This document shows, in pieces, positions 1 to 26,147 of a stretch of DNA of 64,000 nt; within the stretch, counting starts at the first letter, position 1, and every line of letters starts with the position of its first letter. This DNA is from Trichoplax sp. H2. Taxonomy: Eukaryota; Placozoa; Uniplacotomia; Trichoplacea. The notes under the pieces are model-generated. The model searched no databases, was not told where the DNA came from, and worked only from the letters and a program-made list of their open reading frames with translations. Position numbers and translations under genes: made by a program. Location of the stretch: positions 248,001 through 312,000 of the forward strand of contig NOWV01000046.1 in assembly GCA_003344405.1 (NCBI GenBank), given 5' to 3'.

Positions 1-1
1 G

Positions 2-100
2 AATCAAGGTATCTACTCTTTTTATCCTGATACACTCAAGGTAAAAATGCCATTGTTTAGAAAAGGAGTGGATGAATTTACTAGGGCATCGATTTGTTAA
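2..100 (+). CDS. possible C-terminal exon of a gene entering from the left
   Basis: An open frame of 32 codons runs from the window edge to TAA at 98-100. It encodes a mixed hydrophobic and basic peptide beginning NQGIYSFYPDTLK and ending FTRASIC. It lies upstream of the alpha2delta gene on the same strand and could be the last exon of the preceding gene. I do not recognise the family. The frame is short enough to be chance. Confidence 0.25.
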   Translation, partial: NQGIYSFYPDTLKVKMPLFRKGVDEFTRASIC

Positions 101-709
101 TATTGAATATCTTTAAAGAATTTTCCACGTACTAGATGCATGACTAGTACTTTTGAATATGCTACTCTAATGTAATGATAGAGGTAGATAGAATGGTCGA
201 CATAGATCGGTAAAACGATGCTGCGGTATTAATGTCCAATTGTTTGATAAAGTTATTCTTCTTGGCAGTACGTATTCATAATTAATCTGTTACTGTTATT
301 AATGTTATTAATTAAATAGGAATTGATATAAGCACGAAAATGCTTGTTGACACGATCCTCTACATCCTTGTAAATTCCGTATCAAACAACTCTAAAATAG
401 TAATATTTATGTGATACATACGATCATCTCTTTCCTCTCTCGATATCTTATTTGAATTGATGTTTCGACATCATCTAACTTCACACATAATTTAAGTACT
501 GTAATCTTGATTGTACACCAAAGGCATAGTATGTTATCTACGGCAATGGAAAGTATAATGAAAGTAAAAGGATGCGTTTATTAGATAGATGACAATTTGT
601 AACAAAATTACGGAACGTTAATGCGATATTTTCACTCTCATGTAGCAACGCCGCCAAATTTGATTAGAATTATTACTCGCCCTTGCGTGAATTCATCATT
701 GCTGCTGCA
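101..709. other. intergenic, upstream of the alpha2delta gene
   Basis: AT-rich sequence with no convincing open frame or RNA gene. It presumably holds the alpha2delta promoter and 5' UTR. I could not identify a TATA box or initiator with confidence. Confidence 0.5.
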
Positions 710-3700
710 ATGAATCGACAATTGAAATTAGTTTGGATATTGTTATGGCTTGTCCATATTATAAATTGCCAATCATTACCCCCACGTGGTGGATTGGTAG
801 CACAAGTGCAGAAATGGGCTAGTGAGATTGAAAATGATATGCTGACATTAACGGAGGATGTATTAATGGGTCAAAAAATTCAGCAAATGTTTGATTCATC
901 GCCATATGAAATTCAGATCAAAGACGGTGACCAGATTGCTAATGAAGTCCAAGATACTTTGGCTGATTATTTTGTCAAGCGAGAACAAGTATTAAATGTA
1001 TGCATTACTATATTATTTATTTTTACCATCTTTAAATAGAATTGACATTACATATCCATTTATATGGAGATTTATGCCTGTTGTACGTTGAGATTTTGCA
1101 TTATTTTACTTTTTTTTGACTATAATCACCTATAACAAAGACGTGGCTATCATAAACATAAATACAAAGCTCAAAAATGTCATCTTCCAAACGTGAATCC
1201 AATAGGAATGGATGATAATAATTATAATTATTGACCTTAACATATACTAGCTATACTAAGTAATATAATTACATTACTGTATTGTACTTGTACGATATAC
1301 AATTGTGTACTGTAGGTGCTAGGTGGCAAGTAGTGTAATTAAGTGATTGACAGCAGCCATGATGGATCGACATATGGAAGTTGTATACAGTAGCTTTTAC
1401 GTAGACAGCAAATACCAGCAATAAGGTCCAGTTTGCGAAGACATAACTTTAGCAAGGCAACGTATTATATTATTAGTAATAAAAGTTAGCTATTCAAGTC
1501 TCTACTAGTCTAGCACTTGACTTATTTTTGTTAAATACCCGTCGTTGCAGAGGTTGGATGCATCAATCGAAGTACATGTACATACGCGTATATATACAAA
1601 AGGAAACATTGATGCAATGCTACTACCGTTCTGTATATACTCATCACGATCAGGAAATACATTATCAGGCATCATATTAGAGACCCATCTCAAATACATA
1701 TTAATTATAGTATATATAATATTGGTATCTCCGTCCAATTGTAAATAGTCTATGCAAAATAGTTTATTAACGATTGATGATGATTCGATTGAGTTTGAAA
1801 CATATCTATTCAGTTAATTTATCTGCAATACGAACTTTTAAAAATTAGTAAATAATGATCAGTAACTCTTGTTATTAAGTTGTTAATTTATATACTTACC
1901 AATATCGTAGGATGTTTCAAAAGCGGCCGTAAATGCGTATGACGATTTTTATTTAAAAAACATGGGATCATTATTACCCAAGCAATTACAGAATTTGAGT
2001 TTTGATGTTTACTTCGATTCGGATATTCCTTCCAGATATCCGGAACCATTAACTTATGATACGTAAGTAAATCAATCTCATTTCTGATAAAATTATGGCA
2101 GAATGTACAATTTCATTGATTTTGCCCTTTATCGTAATTAAACTGCTGATATGCGCTAGGCTAGAGTTTTTACAATATCATGTACATACTTTTACAACTA
2201 TGTGTTATACTATTTACTGCAGTATTTTATTATTATTAATAGACTATTTTGTAACGATAGATAATGTAAAATGTATTTTAATCATCTCGTAGGCGGTACT
2301 TTCAAAAAGTGAATGCTACACGCGGATGTGTTAAAATCTCTGATCAAGTGGACCGTAATTCCAAGGATATCATAGAAACAGTAGCTTGGACATCTGAGAT
2401 TAATAAACAATATATTGCAAATTTAAAGAAAGATAACTACTTAAAGTAATGACATTCAAATGAACGTACAGTATCTTGTATTGCGACCGTTGAAATACTG
2501 TAATTCATCCAAACAAACATTTCGTATGACATTTTTATATTTTGTGTTAGGTGGCAATACTTTGGTTCCAAATTTGGTTTGTCCTATACTTTTCCCGGTA
2601 GACCCTGGACTACAAATTTTGTTGGTTTTACTAAGGATTACGATCCAAGACTTCGACCCTGGTACATTGCAGCTACTTCAGGTCCTAAAGACGTAGTCAT
2701 TGTTATTGACTGCGGCTTATCAATGCAAGGGAATAGATTTAAGATTGCGAAATCGGTAGCTAAAACGGTGTTAGCAACTTTAACAAGGAACGATTATGTA
2801 AATATTGTTTGTACAAGATTTAGCCATTGGGATGAGACTGGAAAGTAAGTTTTATATTCAATAATAATCTGTGATCAAAGTGGATCTACTCACTTAAGAT
2901 GTACTTTTGCATTATTAGATGGCATTTCTACGAAACAACGGTTTTAGGATGTTACAAAGATCAACTTATTCCTGCTTCATTGACGAATCGAAAAAGTTTA
3001 TCTAATGCCATTGATAATTTAAAAGCAGGAGGAACTAGCGAAATGAAGTAAGCTCGATAGAAGATTTGTTTCATCTAAGACTACATTAAAGGGATCTAAT
3101 TTATTTCTGCAATGTCTTGCTACTATAGGAAAGGATTTCAGAAAGCCTTTAAATTATTACGCGGTTCACATCGTACAGGCTGTCAGAGTATAATGATCGT
3201 AATTACCGATGGTGAAAAAACCGACGGACCAAAAGTAAGGTGTAGTCCAGGTTATTACACTCGTAGTGGATTTGTGCCCGGCCCAATATGCCGTTATGAT
3301 TGGGAAAAAGTTGTTGAAGAAATCAAAGCACAAAATAAAATTACTAACCCAAAAGTTAGTTGTCACCTTTCTTTATTTAAAATGAAATTTTTTCAACATT
3401 AGTTAATTTAAAATAATGAAACATATACTGTATATCTATTTCATAATTAAGTACTGTATATTTATAGGCGAGAATTTTCTCTTACCTTACTGCCAGCAAA
3501 GAAGAATCTTTTGCTGGCGAGATCGCTTGTTCTAACCAAGGGGTTATGGTAAGGCTGGACAATACAGAACATTTAATATCAAATATGCAGGTATTATTAT
3601 TATCTATATTGGACTCTTAACTACTTCAATCTCTTGTTGAGGACTTATACGCTACCGTAAAGATTCTTAATAAGGAAATTTTTTTAGCATTACTACAATT

Positions 3701-6700
3701 ACCTAGCCAGTAGCAGCTTTCACAATCAGATTACATGGACTGCACCGTATCTTGATGCTTCTGGTTTAGGTTTAACTGTTACTTTGGCTAGTTTAGTAAC
3801 CTCGGGACGTAATGAAAATAATGAGTATGTGAAGCTAATGTTTAGTAATAAGGATCGTATTTCTAGATACAAGAAATTATTTTAAATCGATCTTAAACAC
3901 GTTAAAATTATCATCTTCAATTACAAATATACCTTTAGTAATAGAATTATCCTGTAACTTTAAATCTTACTGAAATAGAACATTAGGTGTCGCTGGCATT
4001 GATGTTACCCTTGCGGAGATAGAAGACTTATTACAGCGCTATGAATGGGGTACAGTTTACTCATTTTTGATTAATACCGATGGAGAAGCGATTTTTCATC
4101 CTAGACTTAAACCTTCATCAGAGGTAAATTTTACGATAGTAAACTTTGGTGTGATTGAGAGCGCTATGTTCAGGAATTTCGTTATCTATGTTTGTAGCTC
4201 GTTGACGATCCAATCTTTGTTTCGATTGATCAATTGGAAATGAGTCATGGGAGACCTAAAAATTTTACTGAAGTTAGAAGCGAAATGCAAGAAGGCAAAT
4301 CCGGTCGTGCACACTTTTCGAACTGCATTCGAGGAATTCCGAAAGGAGATTACGAAGATGGCGTTGACATTTTACAAGTTCCCTGTACATACTATTATCG
4401 TGGTATTACTGGTTCCACGTACTCGTTTGCTTTTAATCTTGCCGATTCCGATAAACAAGATCGATACCTAGACAACATAAATAAATCTATTACATTGCCA
4501 ACAAATTTTTTCACTGCTTTATACGATTATGACACTATATATGCTAAAGAGCGATTACCGGACACCTATGAGCAGTTAGATGTGCAGCGTAACAACGCAC
4601 AGTATAATGTTCCGATAACATTTGTACATTCTACATTTACATTAGCTCCACGATCTTATTGTGAGCCCAGTAAATATTTTCTTGAAGGGAATAGTACGCT
4701 AATAACATTAGCAGCTCATTTGTTTGCAAACTCACGAGAAGTTGATAATAAAACCTGCTTAAATGGTGCGAATTATAAACGTGGTGTTAGGTGAGAAATG
4801 TTCATTATATTAGCTATAGTTTTAATGTTGAAAATGTTAAGACCGTTATCTTGTACACTTTATTTTTAGAGCGGCAATACAATTGACTTCCTTATTAGAA
4901 CGGGACTGGAAGCTAAAATTAGGATCAGTATTAAGACAGGCTGTTAAGTGGGTGTATATTGGACTACGCAATGGAGTATTTAGAAGCTATCCCGGTCATA
5001 TTGTTCGCAAAGGTTACGACCCTGTCAAGTTAGTAACAGTGATAGTTATGATAGTTACCTACACTATCGATTTTTTTCTTATCTAGCGTCTTTAATTGTC
5101 GTAATATTTTGTTGTAGGCGTCCTTGGTATTTGAGGTCTTTAACAAATCCGACGAAGATTGCTATATCAACTGCATATTTAGATTCGGCGGGGCTTGGCA
5201 AAGTGATTACGATCTCCAAGGCGGTTCAGGAAGGGATATTCGAAATTTCGAATGATACCCTTTGCAATACTGAACAAATTGGTAACCTACCAGCGGGATG
5301 TCCATGTACTGTTAATACCGATTGTTCCTCTAAAATATGCTATAATACCTCAACGAACTCTGATCCCCGAATTGTGCAGAGGTAGGATACACAATATCGC
5401 TTACTGGATTTTGATATACTAAGACTTTGTAAATTATTTCTAATCATTTAAGTACTAAGTAATCTTTGCATTTGCTCCTTAGATGTGGAAGAGAGAACGT
5501 AGAAGCTGTCATAGCAATGGATATTCTATATAGTGACTATTATTATCGTATCCTCAACAAGCTTAAATCTGGCGAAAAAGCATGTGAGGTGGAATATCAA
5601 TGTCCGACAAATCCTAGCAAAATTTGTATTACCAGGTCTGTATTAGATAAAACAAAAATATTTTCGGTAGCTATCAAATAATATATATTTGTATAGATTT
5701 TATTGAGGTAATGGTGTACTCTGTATATTTTTAACGAAATTGCTATCACCTTTACTATTGTTTTTAGATGTTACCTTGTTGATAATGTTGCAAATATTGT
5801 AACTGCAAAAGAATTCTTAACGGACAGTCAATATGACGAAGCACAGTACAATCGTGTTACACTGTCACTAAAACAGCCAGAAGTCATGAGTAAATTGGTT
5901 CATAAGTTTCGTGTTTTTCAACGTCGTGAAAATATCGATTATCAAGGCACCTGTAAGATTTCGGACACTTCTACTTCTCGCGTAAGTTCTTATCTATGTC
6001 GGGTATAGCTCTTAAATAGAAACCTGATTTGTTATTGATACATCTTTACAATATTTTACGTTCACGAACATTATAACAGGTTGTTTTTAAACAAAATGTG
6101 AATAAGAGTTGGCGAGGATTTAGTGATGATATCCCTAACCAAGGACCTTTTCCACCCTTTCAAAATGATTACGGTTGTATTCAAGACGTTATAGGTTATG
6201 AGGCCCATCCAGAAAACTTAGGTATGTCGAAGTAAAAAATGTAATAATTTTTTACCTTTATATATTTTGTAATTTGAACGTATTTTATGAATACCAGGCC
6301 AAAACCGAATGCTGTATGATTACTTCAGTGGTCCGTGTTCTGAAGGATTTTTCTACTTCATCCAGTTACCTCGAACCAATTTATTTTTATTAGTAGTTGA
6401 AAATTATTTACAACACGACACTTATTTCAATATAAACTGTCATATAGCGCGCAGGTTAGTGTCAGTGAAATCCTTGCATTAATCAGAATATTGTAGAAAT
6501 TCATTCATCATAATTATTTTCATTTTTCAATAATAGGGTAACCGCTGCCGGTTCGTTTGAATTAAAGAATGGAACTTGTCAGAATTCCTTATCATTTTAT
6601 ACCAAAAAGCCAATTTGTCCTACAATTCGTAAAGTCTTGATACCATGCTCATTCAACGCGGGCCATACAATTTCATCAATTAACATATATTATACGCTAG

Positions 6701-6738
6701 TAATAGCTACAATTGTATCTATTATCCATATGATATAA
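710..6738 (+). CDS. CACNA2D: voltage-gated calcium channel alpha2delta subunit
   Basis: Extracellular auxiliary subunit that traffics and modulates Cav channels. Seventeen exons can be joined in phase: 710-997, 1911-2062, 2293-2445, 2551-2844, 2919-3047, 3129-3354, 3468-3590, 3688-3824, 3979-4123, 4198-4790, 4870-5028, 5118-5381, 5483-5635, 5768-5981, 6080-6221, 6298-6454 and 6537-6738. Together they give 1176 codons plus stop, close to the vertebrate length of about 1100. The ATG at 710 opens a signal peptide (about residues 1-20). A VWA_N region follows, then a VWA domain entered by RPWYIAATSGPKDVVIVID, then Cache-like sequence (GVAGIDV, RPWYLRSLT). Cysteine-rich delta sequence and a hydrophobic C-terminus (about the last 18 residues, GPI signal or membrane anchor) complete the protein. 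The MIDAS reads DCGLS at about residue 251 instead of DxSxS. Intron 1 (998-1910) is long and shows nothing coding. I cannot assign it to one vertebrate paralogue. Confidence 0.9.
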
Positions 6739-7594
6739 TAATGTTACTATAACATATACTACAGTACATGATTGGTTTACTGTTACAAATTGCATGTAAT
6801 CAGCTTAGCATACTTGATAACGTTATTTTCCTATTTAGAGTTTACAATAAATATAATTGGGTAATCTTAAAGATTTGGTTTGTATTTAAACTATAATGTA
6901 AGGAAAAGTATCATCAATCGTAACTCCTTAATTGTTCATAAATTATAAACATATTGATGCATTATTGATATTAACAGTGTAATTAAGGTTATCTTATGAT
7001 CGCTTAGCCCTCCCTCTTTTAAATTTGTCTCACTAAAGGTATTAAAACTTGCGACAATTGTAAATAAAATGATTTTAACCCAGTTTTGGGAGAATTCCTT
7101 TACCATATTTGTTGCATACGACATTTTCTGAGTATCTATTTACCTTTATAATTTTATTTTATATTGGTGTCTTCTTCATAGACAATACAATTAGATGACA
7201 ACGTGACAAAGTAGACCACTATACAATAATATTCTCAGTAATATCAGAAAAACAAAAACCGGACTTAGCCAAATGATGAAATAGTATTATATTCTCAGTA
7301 TCATATGCCTTCTCTCGATTCTAGCTATGTTCATTAGTAAAATTTTAAGTCATAATGAAGCTAATAATTTCTGTCAACGGATTGTAGATAATTATGAAGG
7401 TAAGATAGTAATATAATATAATACACGTAAATGTATTGAGTGTAAACAAGTTATGATATCTTGTCATTAATGGTTAAAAATCACTAATTAATTATCTGCT
7501 TCTTAATAAGTCAGAAATTAACGGTGTCGGCATTTAATTAAATATAATTAATATACTATGTAAAATTATGTATAAGGTTAAAGTCAACGAAAAG
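6739..7594. other. intergenic between convergent genes
   Basis: The 3' ends of the alpha2delta gene (+) and IFT172 (-) face each other across this AT-rich stretch. A 62-codon open frame on the minus strand (6936-7124) has no recognisable features. I see only presumptive 3' UTRs. Confidence 0.5.
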
Positions 7595-20812
<13,218 letters not shown>

Positions 20813-20920
20813 GCCCACCATCGTTCTGCTGATGCTCTCAATTTCTATTTTTTAAAATGGAATGCGATCAGGATAATTTGATATTGTGGCTGACTGAATT
20901 CTCAGTACTCTCCACAGTAC

Positions 20921-21050
20921 AGTGTACAGTACTGTTGTTCCTCTGACGCATACTGTACTGTACGAAGAGCGTATTAAGCGCCATACTGTACTGCACAGTG
21001 CACAATACAGTGTACAGTACATGTACTGTACTGTACAGTACAGTAGTGGG
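20921..21050. repeat. TACTGTAC/ACAGT repeat island
   Basis: Dense overlapping copies of CTGTAC, GTACAG and ACAGT on both strands, for example GTACTGTACTGTACAGTAC near 21019-21043. Because the word is its own near-reverse complement, the island can fold into many alternative hairpins. It lies about 110 bp upstream of the IFT172 start codon. Confidence 0.8.
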
Positions 21051-21299
21051 TCAAATTTTAAACTTTTTTTTCATACTAAAGCCTATTAACTCCTTTGTAA
21101 TTAAGCTAAGAAATACTTAGGAAAGCTTCTTGAAAATGAGCTAAGAAATAGTTAGTACGCTCTATGAAACTTTAAATTTCAACGAAATCGATACACTTGA
21201 TACAGTTTCATAGTAAAAAAATCTATTTCTCTTGCATTTTCTGATGAAGATTTTCCTTTTGGCCAACGACGGCCATAATTTCTTTTCGAGCTTTGCACT

Positions 21300-21610
21300 A
21301 GACTAGCGCAGTTCGTACTACTGTATACTGTATTCAAAGTTTTTACACACGACCGTACACAGTACTGTACACTGTGCAGTATTAGGGTCTCTAGTGTACT
21401 GTACTGGTGTCGCCGGTGTCACTAGGTGTGACGGTTATTTGGTGAATTTACAGTACAGTACAGTACAGTACTGTATGTGTCCCCGGGTCTACAGTAGGTT
21501 ATACTGTACTGTACTGTAGGTCTTCACGGTTTAGTCAGGTCTTGACTTTAATAATAGACTACAGTACGAATACAATACAGTACAGTATACAGTACTGTAT
21601 TCATGGACGA
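21300..21610. repeat. TACTGTAC/ACAGT repeat island
   Basis: Several blocks of (ACAGT)n or its complement (near 21452-21474, 21502-21518 and 21569-21600), separated by non-repetitive sequence. It includes the 13-mer AGGTCTTCACGGT at 21518-21530, which recurs beside islands near 42.5 kb and 57.0 kb. Confidence 0.8.
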
Positions 21611-21834
21611 GGACGGTGTAGCAAAACCTGCGCTGACAAGCAGATAGGCCAGAGTTATAAGGGAAAAAAACTGATGAAGTTATGATGACAAGTCGATCCT
21701 CGTTCATTCTGCTGTACTATACAGTAGAACTCACGTACCTTTTGATGTCCTTAGCAGTGAAGTAAACCGAAGTTTCTCAGGTCTAAGTGAACTAACACTT
21801 ACTGTAGTACTCGCGCTTCACATTGAGTATGGTG

Positions 21835-21930
21835 TGTACTGTACAGTGTACAGTACAGTACGTACAGTACTATCCAGTTATAACAGTGCGCCGGGTTTGT
21901 ACTGTACACTGTACAGTACAGTACAAACTA
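21835..21930. repeat. TACTGTAC island with perfect inverted repeat
   Basis: Another ACAGT island. It ends in a perfect 12-bp inverted repeat, GTTTGTACTGTA at 21895-21906 and its complement at 21917-21928, around a 10-base centre. Confidence 0.8.
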
Positions 21931-22036
21931 AAACAAGCCAGTGGCTAAAGTTCATTAATTGTCAATAAATTAATTAGAATAACACGAAGAAGAATAAACA
22001 AACAACAGTGAACTACAGTAGAGTTATAAATGAAGA

Positions 22037-22162
22037 CGGAAGGGTCTTAATTTGCTGTAGACAGTAAACAGCAAATTAACATCGCCATCGAAGCAGTATC
22101 GGAAGGGTCTTAATTTGCTGTAGACAGTAAACAGCAAATTAACATCGCCATCGAAGCAGTAT
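22037..22162. repeat. 63-bp perfect tandem duplication carrying a 12-bp hairpin
   Basis: Units 22037-22099 and 22100-22162 appear identical. Each holds a perfect 12-bp inverted repeat, TTAATTTGCTGT and its complement, around a 9-base loop (first copy arms 22047-22058 and 22068-22079). This is not an ACAGT repeat, although ACAGTA occurs in the loop. Confidence 0.85.
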
Positions 22163-22500
22163 TAACGCGCTAGTACAGTTCTACAAAGCTTCGAATGCTT
22201 CAGTCAGTCTACTGTACAGTACAGTGTACAGTACATCCAGTACTACAACGCTAACGTGGCAGCCATAAACTGAAATCGTCCGCTTGAATTATATGATTTA
22301 TATCTAGTCTTTCGAATGATAAAATGTCATGTAGGATAAAAGTATAGAACGATATTGTATTGTAAACATCAAGAAGATCAAAAATAATCACGAGATCTAG
22401 TATACTGTACAAACTAATTCGCTGGTTGGCACATTCTGAACAACTTGCCATTCCTCAATCTGATATCGACGATTGCCAAAAACGTTTCTTATTCATAATA

Positions 22501-22502
<2 letters not shown>

Positions 22503-22533
<31 letters not shown>
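22503..22533. repeat. (AT)n microsatellite
   Basis: Uninterrupted alternating AT for about 31 bases. Confidence 0.95.
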
Positions 22534-22535
<2 letters not shown>

Positions 22536-22777
22536 AAGATTTCAGCGTCTCTACTTGCATATCCATTTTACGCCAAAATCCTACTTTGTACCGTACTTCT
22601 ATTAAACACTATACCGTATTTCCATCGCTTTTCTATATTAGTTCAACTCCCATAGTGACTTTACCCAATACTACGTATGAAATAGTAGTAACTTGTTGAT
22701 TGTAAGCAAGGTGTTCGATTCGATTCATTACGTAATTCAATTCAATTATTGATATTAATATCTCTCAACGAGCCACC

Positions 22778-24100
22778 ATGCAGCCGATTTTTACAATCAC
22801 AAATCGTAAATTACTCTATTTTGCTTTAACCTTACCAATTCTATGGATTATCAAAGCTAATGGTTATCCTTTGCCGCCTCTTTGGGATCAAGCCCCCAAT
22901 TCGTTGACCGACTATCCTGTTATTAAGAGTCACGGTAAATCAATTATTTCGATCAATCCTTGGAATTATACGCAACGATTGGGTCTGTATAAATGCCTTC
23001 TGAATGCAACGGATCCCTACATGCAACCAATTCATATGCATGGTAAATCAAACATCTTGTGGGGACTGGCCGTTCAGCTAGGATGGCAGAAAGAAACTGG
23101 TCGTTTGAATGATTTAACAAACACAACTCAGTGTGGCTTACCGGGTAGGTAGATAGACAATTAATTCAGCATTCCAATTTTACCTGCAAATACTTCAAGA
23201 ATTCAATTGGGAGGTTTAACAAATGCCATAACAGAATAAAAATCATTCTTTATGGACTTCTTCGTCCACAATTGATGTGACTAACCAAATATGTACAATT
23301 TTGCTATTGTAATAATTCTAGGAAGTGACATGGATTGCATATGGCCTTTGAGTTGGTGGGGATCAATTAATTATTTTCTCTCCGCTATTCCGTTTCTTGC
23401 TTCTTTAAAGGCGAACATGATACAAGCTAAATACCAAGTTATACTCACTCAACCAAGGTTAAAATCTAACGTTGAAAAAGCAAAGTTCTGCTTCTCAATT
23501 AAAGACTGCTATCATAAATACAATTCTACAATGGTCATGTGGACATCATTCTTCACACATATTTTGAATATAAAAAAACAGCATCCCAATTTATTGCGAA
23601 ATATGAATCAGTTAACACCTAGTGAAGACCAAATCCTAAAATTAATGTGGACTGCTCACACGCAATCGCTACATGCGACACTGGAGTTATTTGCAACTAA
23701 AGTGAAGTACCTATCGCATCCTGAGCAAAAATTTGCGTTATCATGGGCCAACTTAGTTTATTTTATTGGCAGTTGTCATTTTATAACAGATTTCAATAAT
23801 ACAGTATCCATGCAAGTCAATCTTCTACCAAAGAGGTTACTAAGAAATGGTGATAACCCACCATTTGTCAAAGATTTCAATCAAGATATTAACGCATGTC
23901 TTTTTATTACTGAAGCATTACGCGATGCAAACTTGGCAACAGATAATTTAATACTAACTCTATGGAATAAGGCTATGTGTACGCCGAAAGGCAGAAGAGA
24001 TGGCCGATTCTTCTTAACGCATGCAATCACACAACCAAAAACTTTGATTAGTAGCTTCCTAAGGGTTTTAGGAGACATTCTAAAAAGCCCCGGATGCTAG
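22778..24100 (+). CDS. LEG1: LEG1 homologue, secreted glycoprotein
   Basis: Two exons, 22778-23144 and 23322-24100, join in phase 1 and give 381 residues, slightly longer than vertebrate LEG1/C6orf58. The ATG sits in an ideal GCCACC context. A hydrophobic stretch at about residues 13-30 is the likely signal peptide, which fits a secreted protein. Family landmarks: YPLPPLWDQAP, SINPWNYTQRLGLYKCLLN, NILWGLAVQLGWQKETGRL, a cysteine in TTQCGLPG, then CIWPLSWWGSINYFLSAIPFL at the exon junction. Several N-glycosylation sequons are present (NYT, NAT, NTT). Zebrafish LEG1 acts in liver development; the role in an animal without a liver is unknown. It is encoded divergently from IFT172, across the repeat-rich intergenic region. 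Confidence 0.9.
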
Positions 24101-24798
24101 CCGTATCATTAATTAATATAATAAACCTAATCATTGCGGTAATATAATGTGTCATCAGTCTGTAATTACTTTTCAAGACCTACAAAATACAGCAGCTTAC
24201 GCCTTCTAAAATATGCTTTTAAAAAGTGATTAAAATTTGCAATACTTTTACTTAAAAAGTAATCTAAGTTGTGTAACTAAACCCAAAATTGTTCCATAAA
24301 TTGTGGTAATAAGTTGACAATAATAATATTAAAAGGTTGCAAATACGATATGATATTATGAAATAGATTCTAATGCGTCATCTACGGGATCACCGCTTTT
24401 ACATTTTCCCTTCATGGTCAAAGCAGTTCGTGCAATAAGATCATAAACATGCATTTTAGAAAGTACTGTAATCTTCTTCCAATCTAGCTGTATTGCCCGT
24501 AGAGGTAAAAAAATCTAGTTTCGATCTTACGTCGCTAAATTTTTTTATATATATAGTGTCTAGCTGAATTGTTACGAATCTATAAAAACATTATCCTGTC
24601 TACGCCTGCCATGACTGTTTTATATGATTATCCTTTTAAATGAAAAGTAATAACCGCTCTCTAATATGGTAATAAAATTTCAATAAGTTGTATAGCTGAA
24701 AACTTACAATTTCTAAAACTTTAGGTTAGCGATAATATCAAGAGCTGACTTAATATTAATGTTATACTTTCAACACACATTACTACTATTATAATTAG
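24101..24798. other. intergenic downstream of LEG1
   Basis: AT-rich, with no supported coding sequence. A run of TATATATA lies near 24545. It precedes the duplicated block around the assembly gap. Confidence 0.5.
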
Positions 24799-26127
24799 CT
24801 GTTATTGTAACATATCAACCTAGTATCGCTTTTAATTAATTACATCAGATAAACAGGAAAGATGAACGCAAAACTAGAGTATACCACTTTTGTTGGGAAT
24901 GTGAGAGATCTCGTATTGCGCTTTAACTTCAAACCATAAATTCAAGTCTTTATAAACCAAATACAGTAGTATAATCAACATTTAACAAAGATCAATTTTA
25001 CGATACCTATTTTATCTCATCTAGTTTACTTTGAAAAATTAAAGTACTCGTTTAGCAAGTTTTAAATAGTAAGAGTCTGATGTCAAGCTTTGTTCTGTGC
25101 ACTTTATCTTTATACGTGTATGATATCTATGGTATTTTATTTGCCAATTATTTTCTTACTACTATACTACAATTTATCTTGATCGCTGAAAAACATAATC
25201 TGCGATGTTTAAAAGTTGTATCAACATCAGCTGTATAGATACAAAATGTATCCAATCAGATAAAATATATTTTCAATTAGTAATTTTCTTACTACTATAC
25301 TACAATTTATCTTGATCGCTGAAAAACATAATCTGCGATGTTTAAAAGTTGTATCAACATCAGCTGTATAGATACAAAATGTATCCTATCAGATAAAATA
25401 TATTTTCAATTAGTAATTATCCATTTAGTATAGACTATCTTGAATTCTCTTGGGGATGTTGAATTGGTTGCGGCTCACAAGCTTTACCCGATAACCTGTT
25501 ATAGTAACAATTCAAATAGNNNNNNNNNNNNNNNNNNNNCTGTTATTGTAACATATCAACCTAGTATCGCTTTTAATTAATTACATCAGATAAACAGGAA
25601 AGATGAACGCAAAACTAGAGTATACCACTTTTGTTGGGAATGTGAGAGATCTCGTATTGCGCTTTAACTTCAAACCATAAATTCAAGTCTTTATAAACCA
25701 AATACAGTAGTATAATCAACATTTAACAAAGATCAATTTTACGATACCTATTTTATCTCATCTAGTTTACTTTGAAAAATTAAAGTACTCGTTTAGCAAG
25801 TTTTAAATAGTAAGAGTCTGATGTCAAGCTTTGTTCTGTGCACTTTATCTTTATACGTGTATGATATCTATGGTATTTTATTTGCCAATTATTTTCTTAC
25901 TACTATACTACAATTTATCTTGATCGCTGAAAAACATAATCTGCGATGTTTAAAAGTTGTATCAACATCAGCTGTATAGATACAAAATGTATCCAATCAG
26001 ATAAAATATATTTTCAATTAGTAATTATCCATTTAGTATAGAATATCTTGAACTCTCTTGGGGATGTTGAATTGGTTGCGGCTCACAAGCTTTACCCGAT
26101 AACCTGTTATAGTAACAATTCAAATAG
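24799..26127. repeat. direct duplication flanking an assembly gap
   Basis: The sequence 24799-25519 is repeated almost exactly at 25540-26127, on either side of 20 Ns. The left copy is longer because a 133-bp segment (25151-25283) is itself tandemly repeated (25284-25416); the right copy has it once. Only a few substitutions separate the copies (for example TATCCTATCAG versus TATCCAATCAG). No gene lies inside. The structure suggests either a recent tandem duplication or two haplotypes placed end to end by the assembler. Confidence 0.9.
25520..25539. other. assembly gap (20 Ns)
   Basis: Twenty consecutive Ns, a round number that suggests a placeholder gap of unknown size. Confidence 0.99.
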
Positions 26128-26147
26128 CGAAAATAGTATTCAATACT

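Larger units (their letters stand above)
20813..22777. other. divergent intergenic region, repeat-rich
   Basis: Separates the 5' ends of IFT172 (-) and LEG1 (+). It is dominated by TACTGTAC/ACAGT islands, a 63-bp tandem duplication and an AT microsatellite, listed separately. No convincing coding sequence was seen on either strand. Confidence 0.7.

Noticed and set aside
683-709. Earlier start for the alpha2delta subunit
   Set aside because: It would begin with TTG; the ATG at 710 directly opens a good signal peptide.
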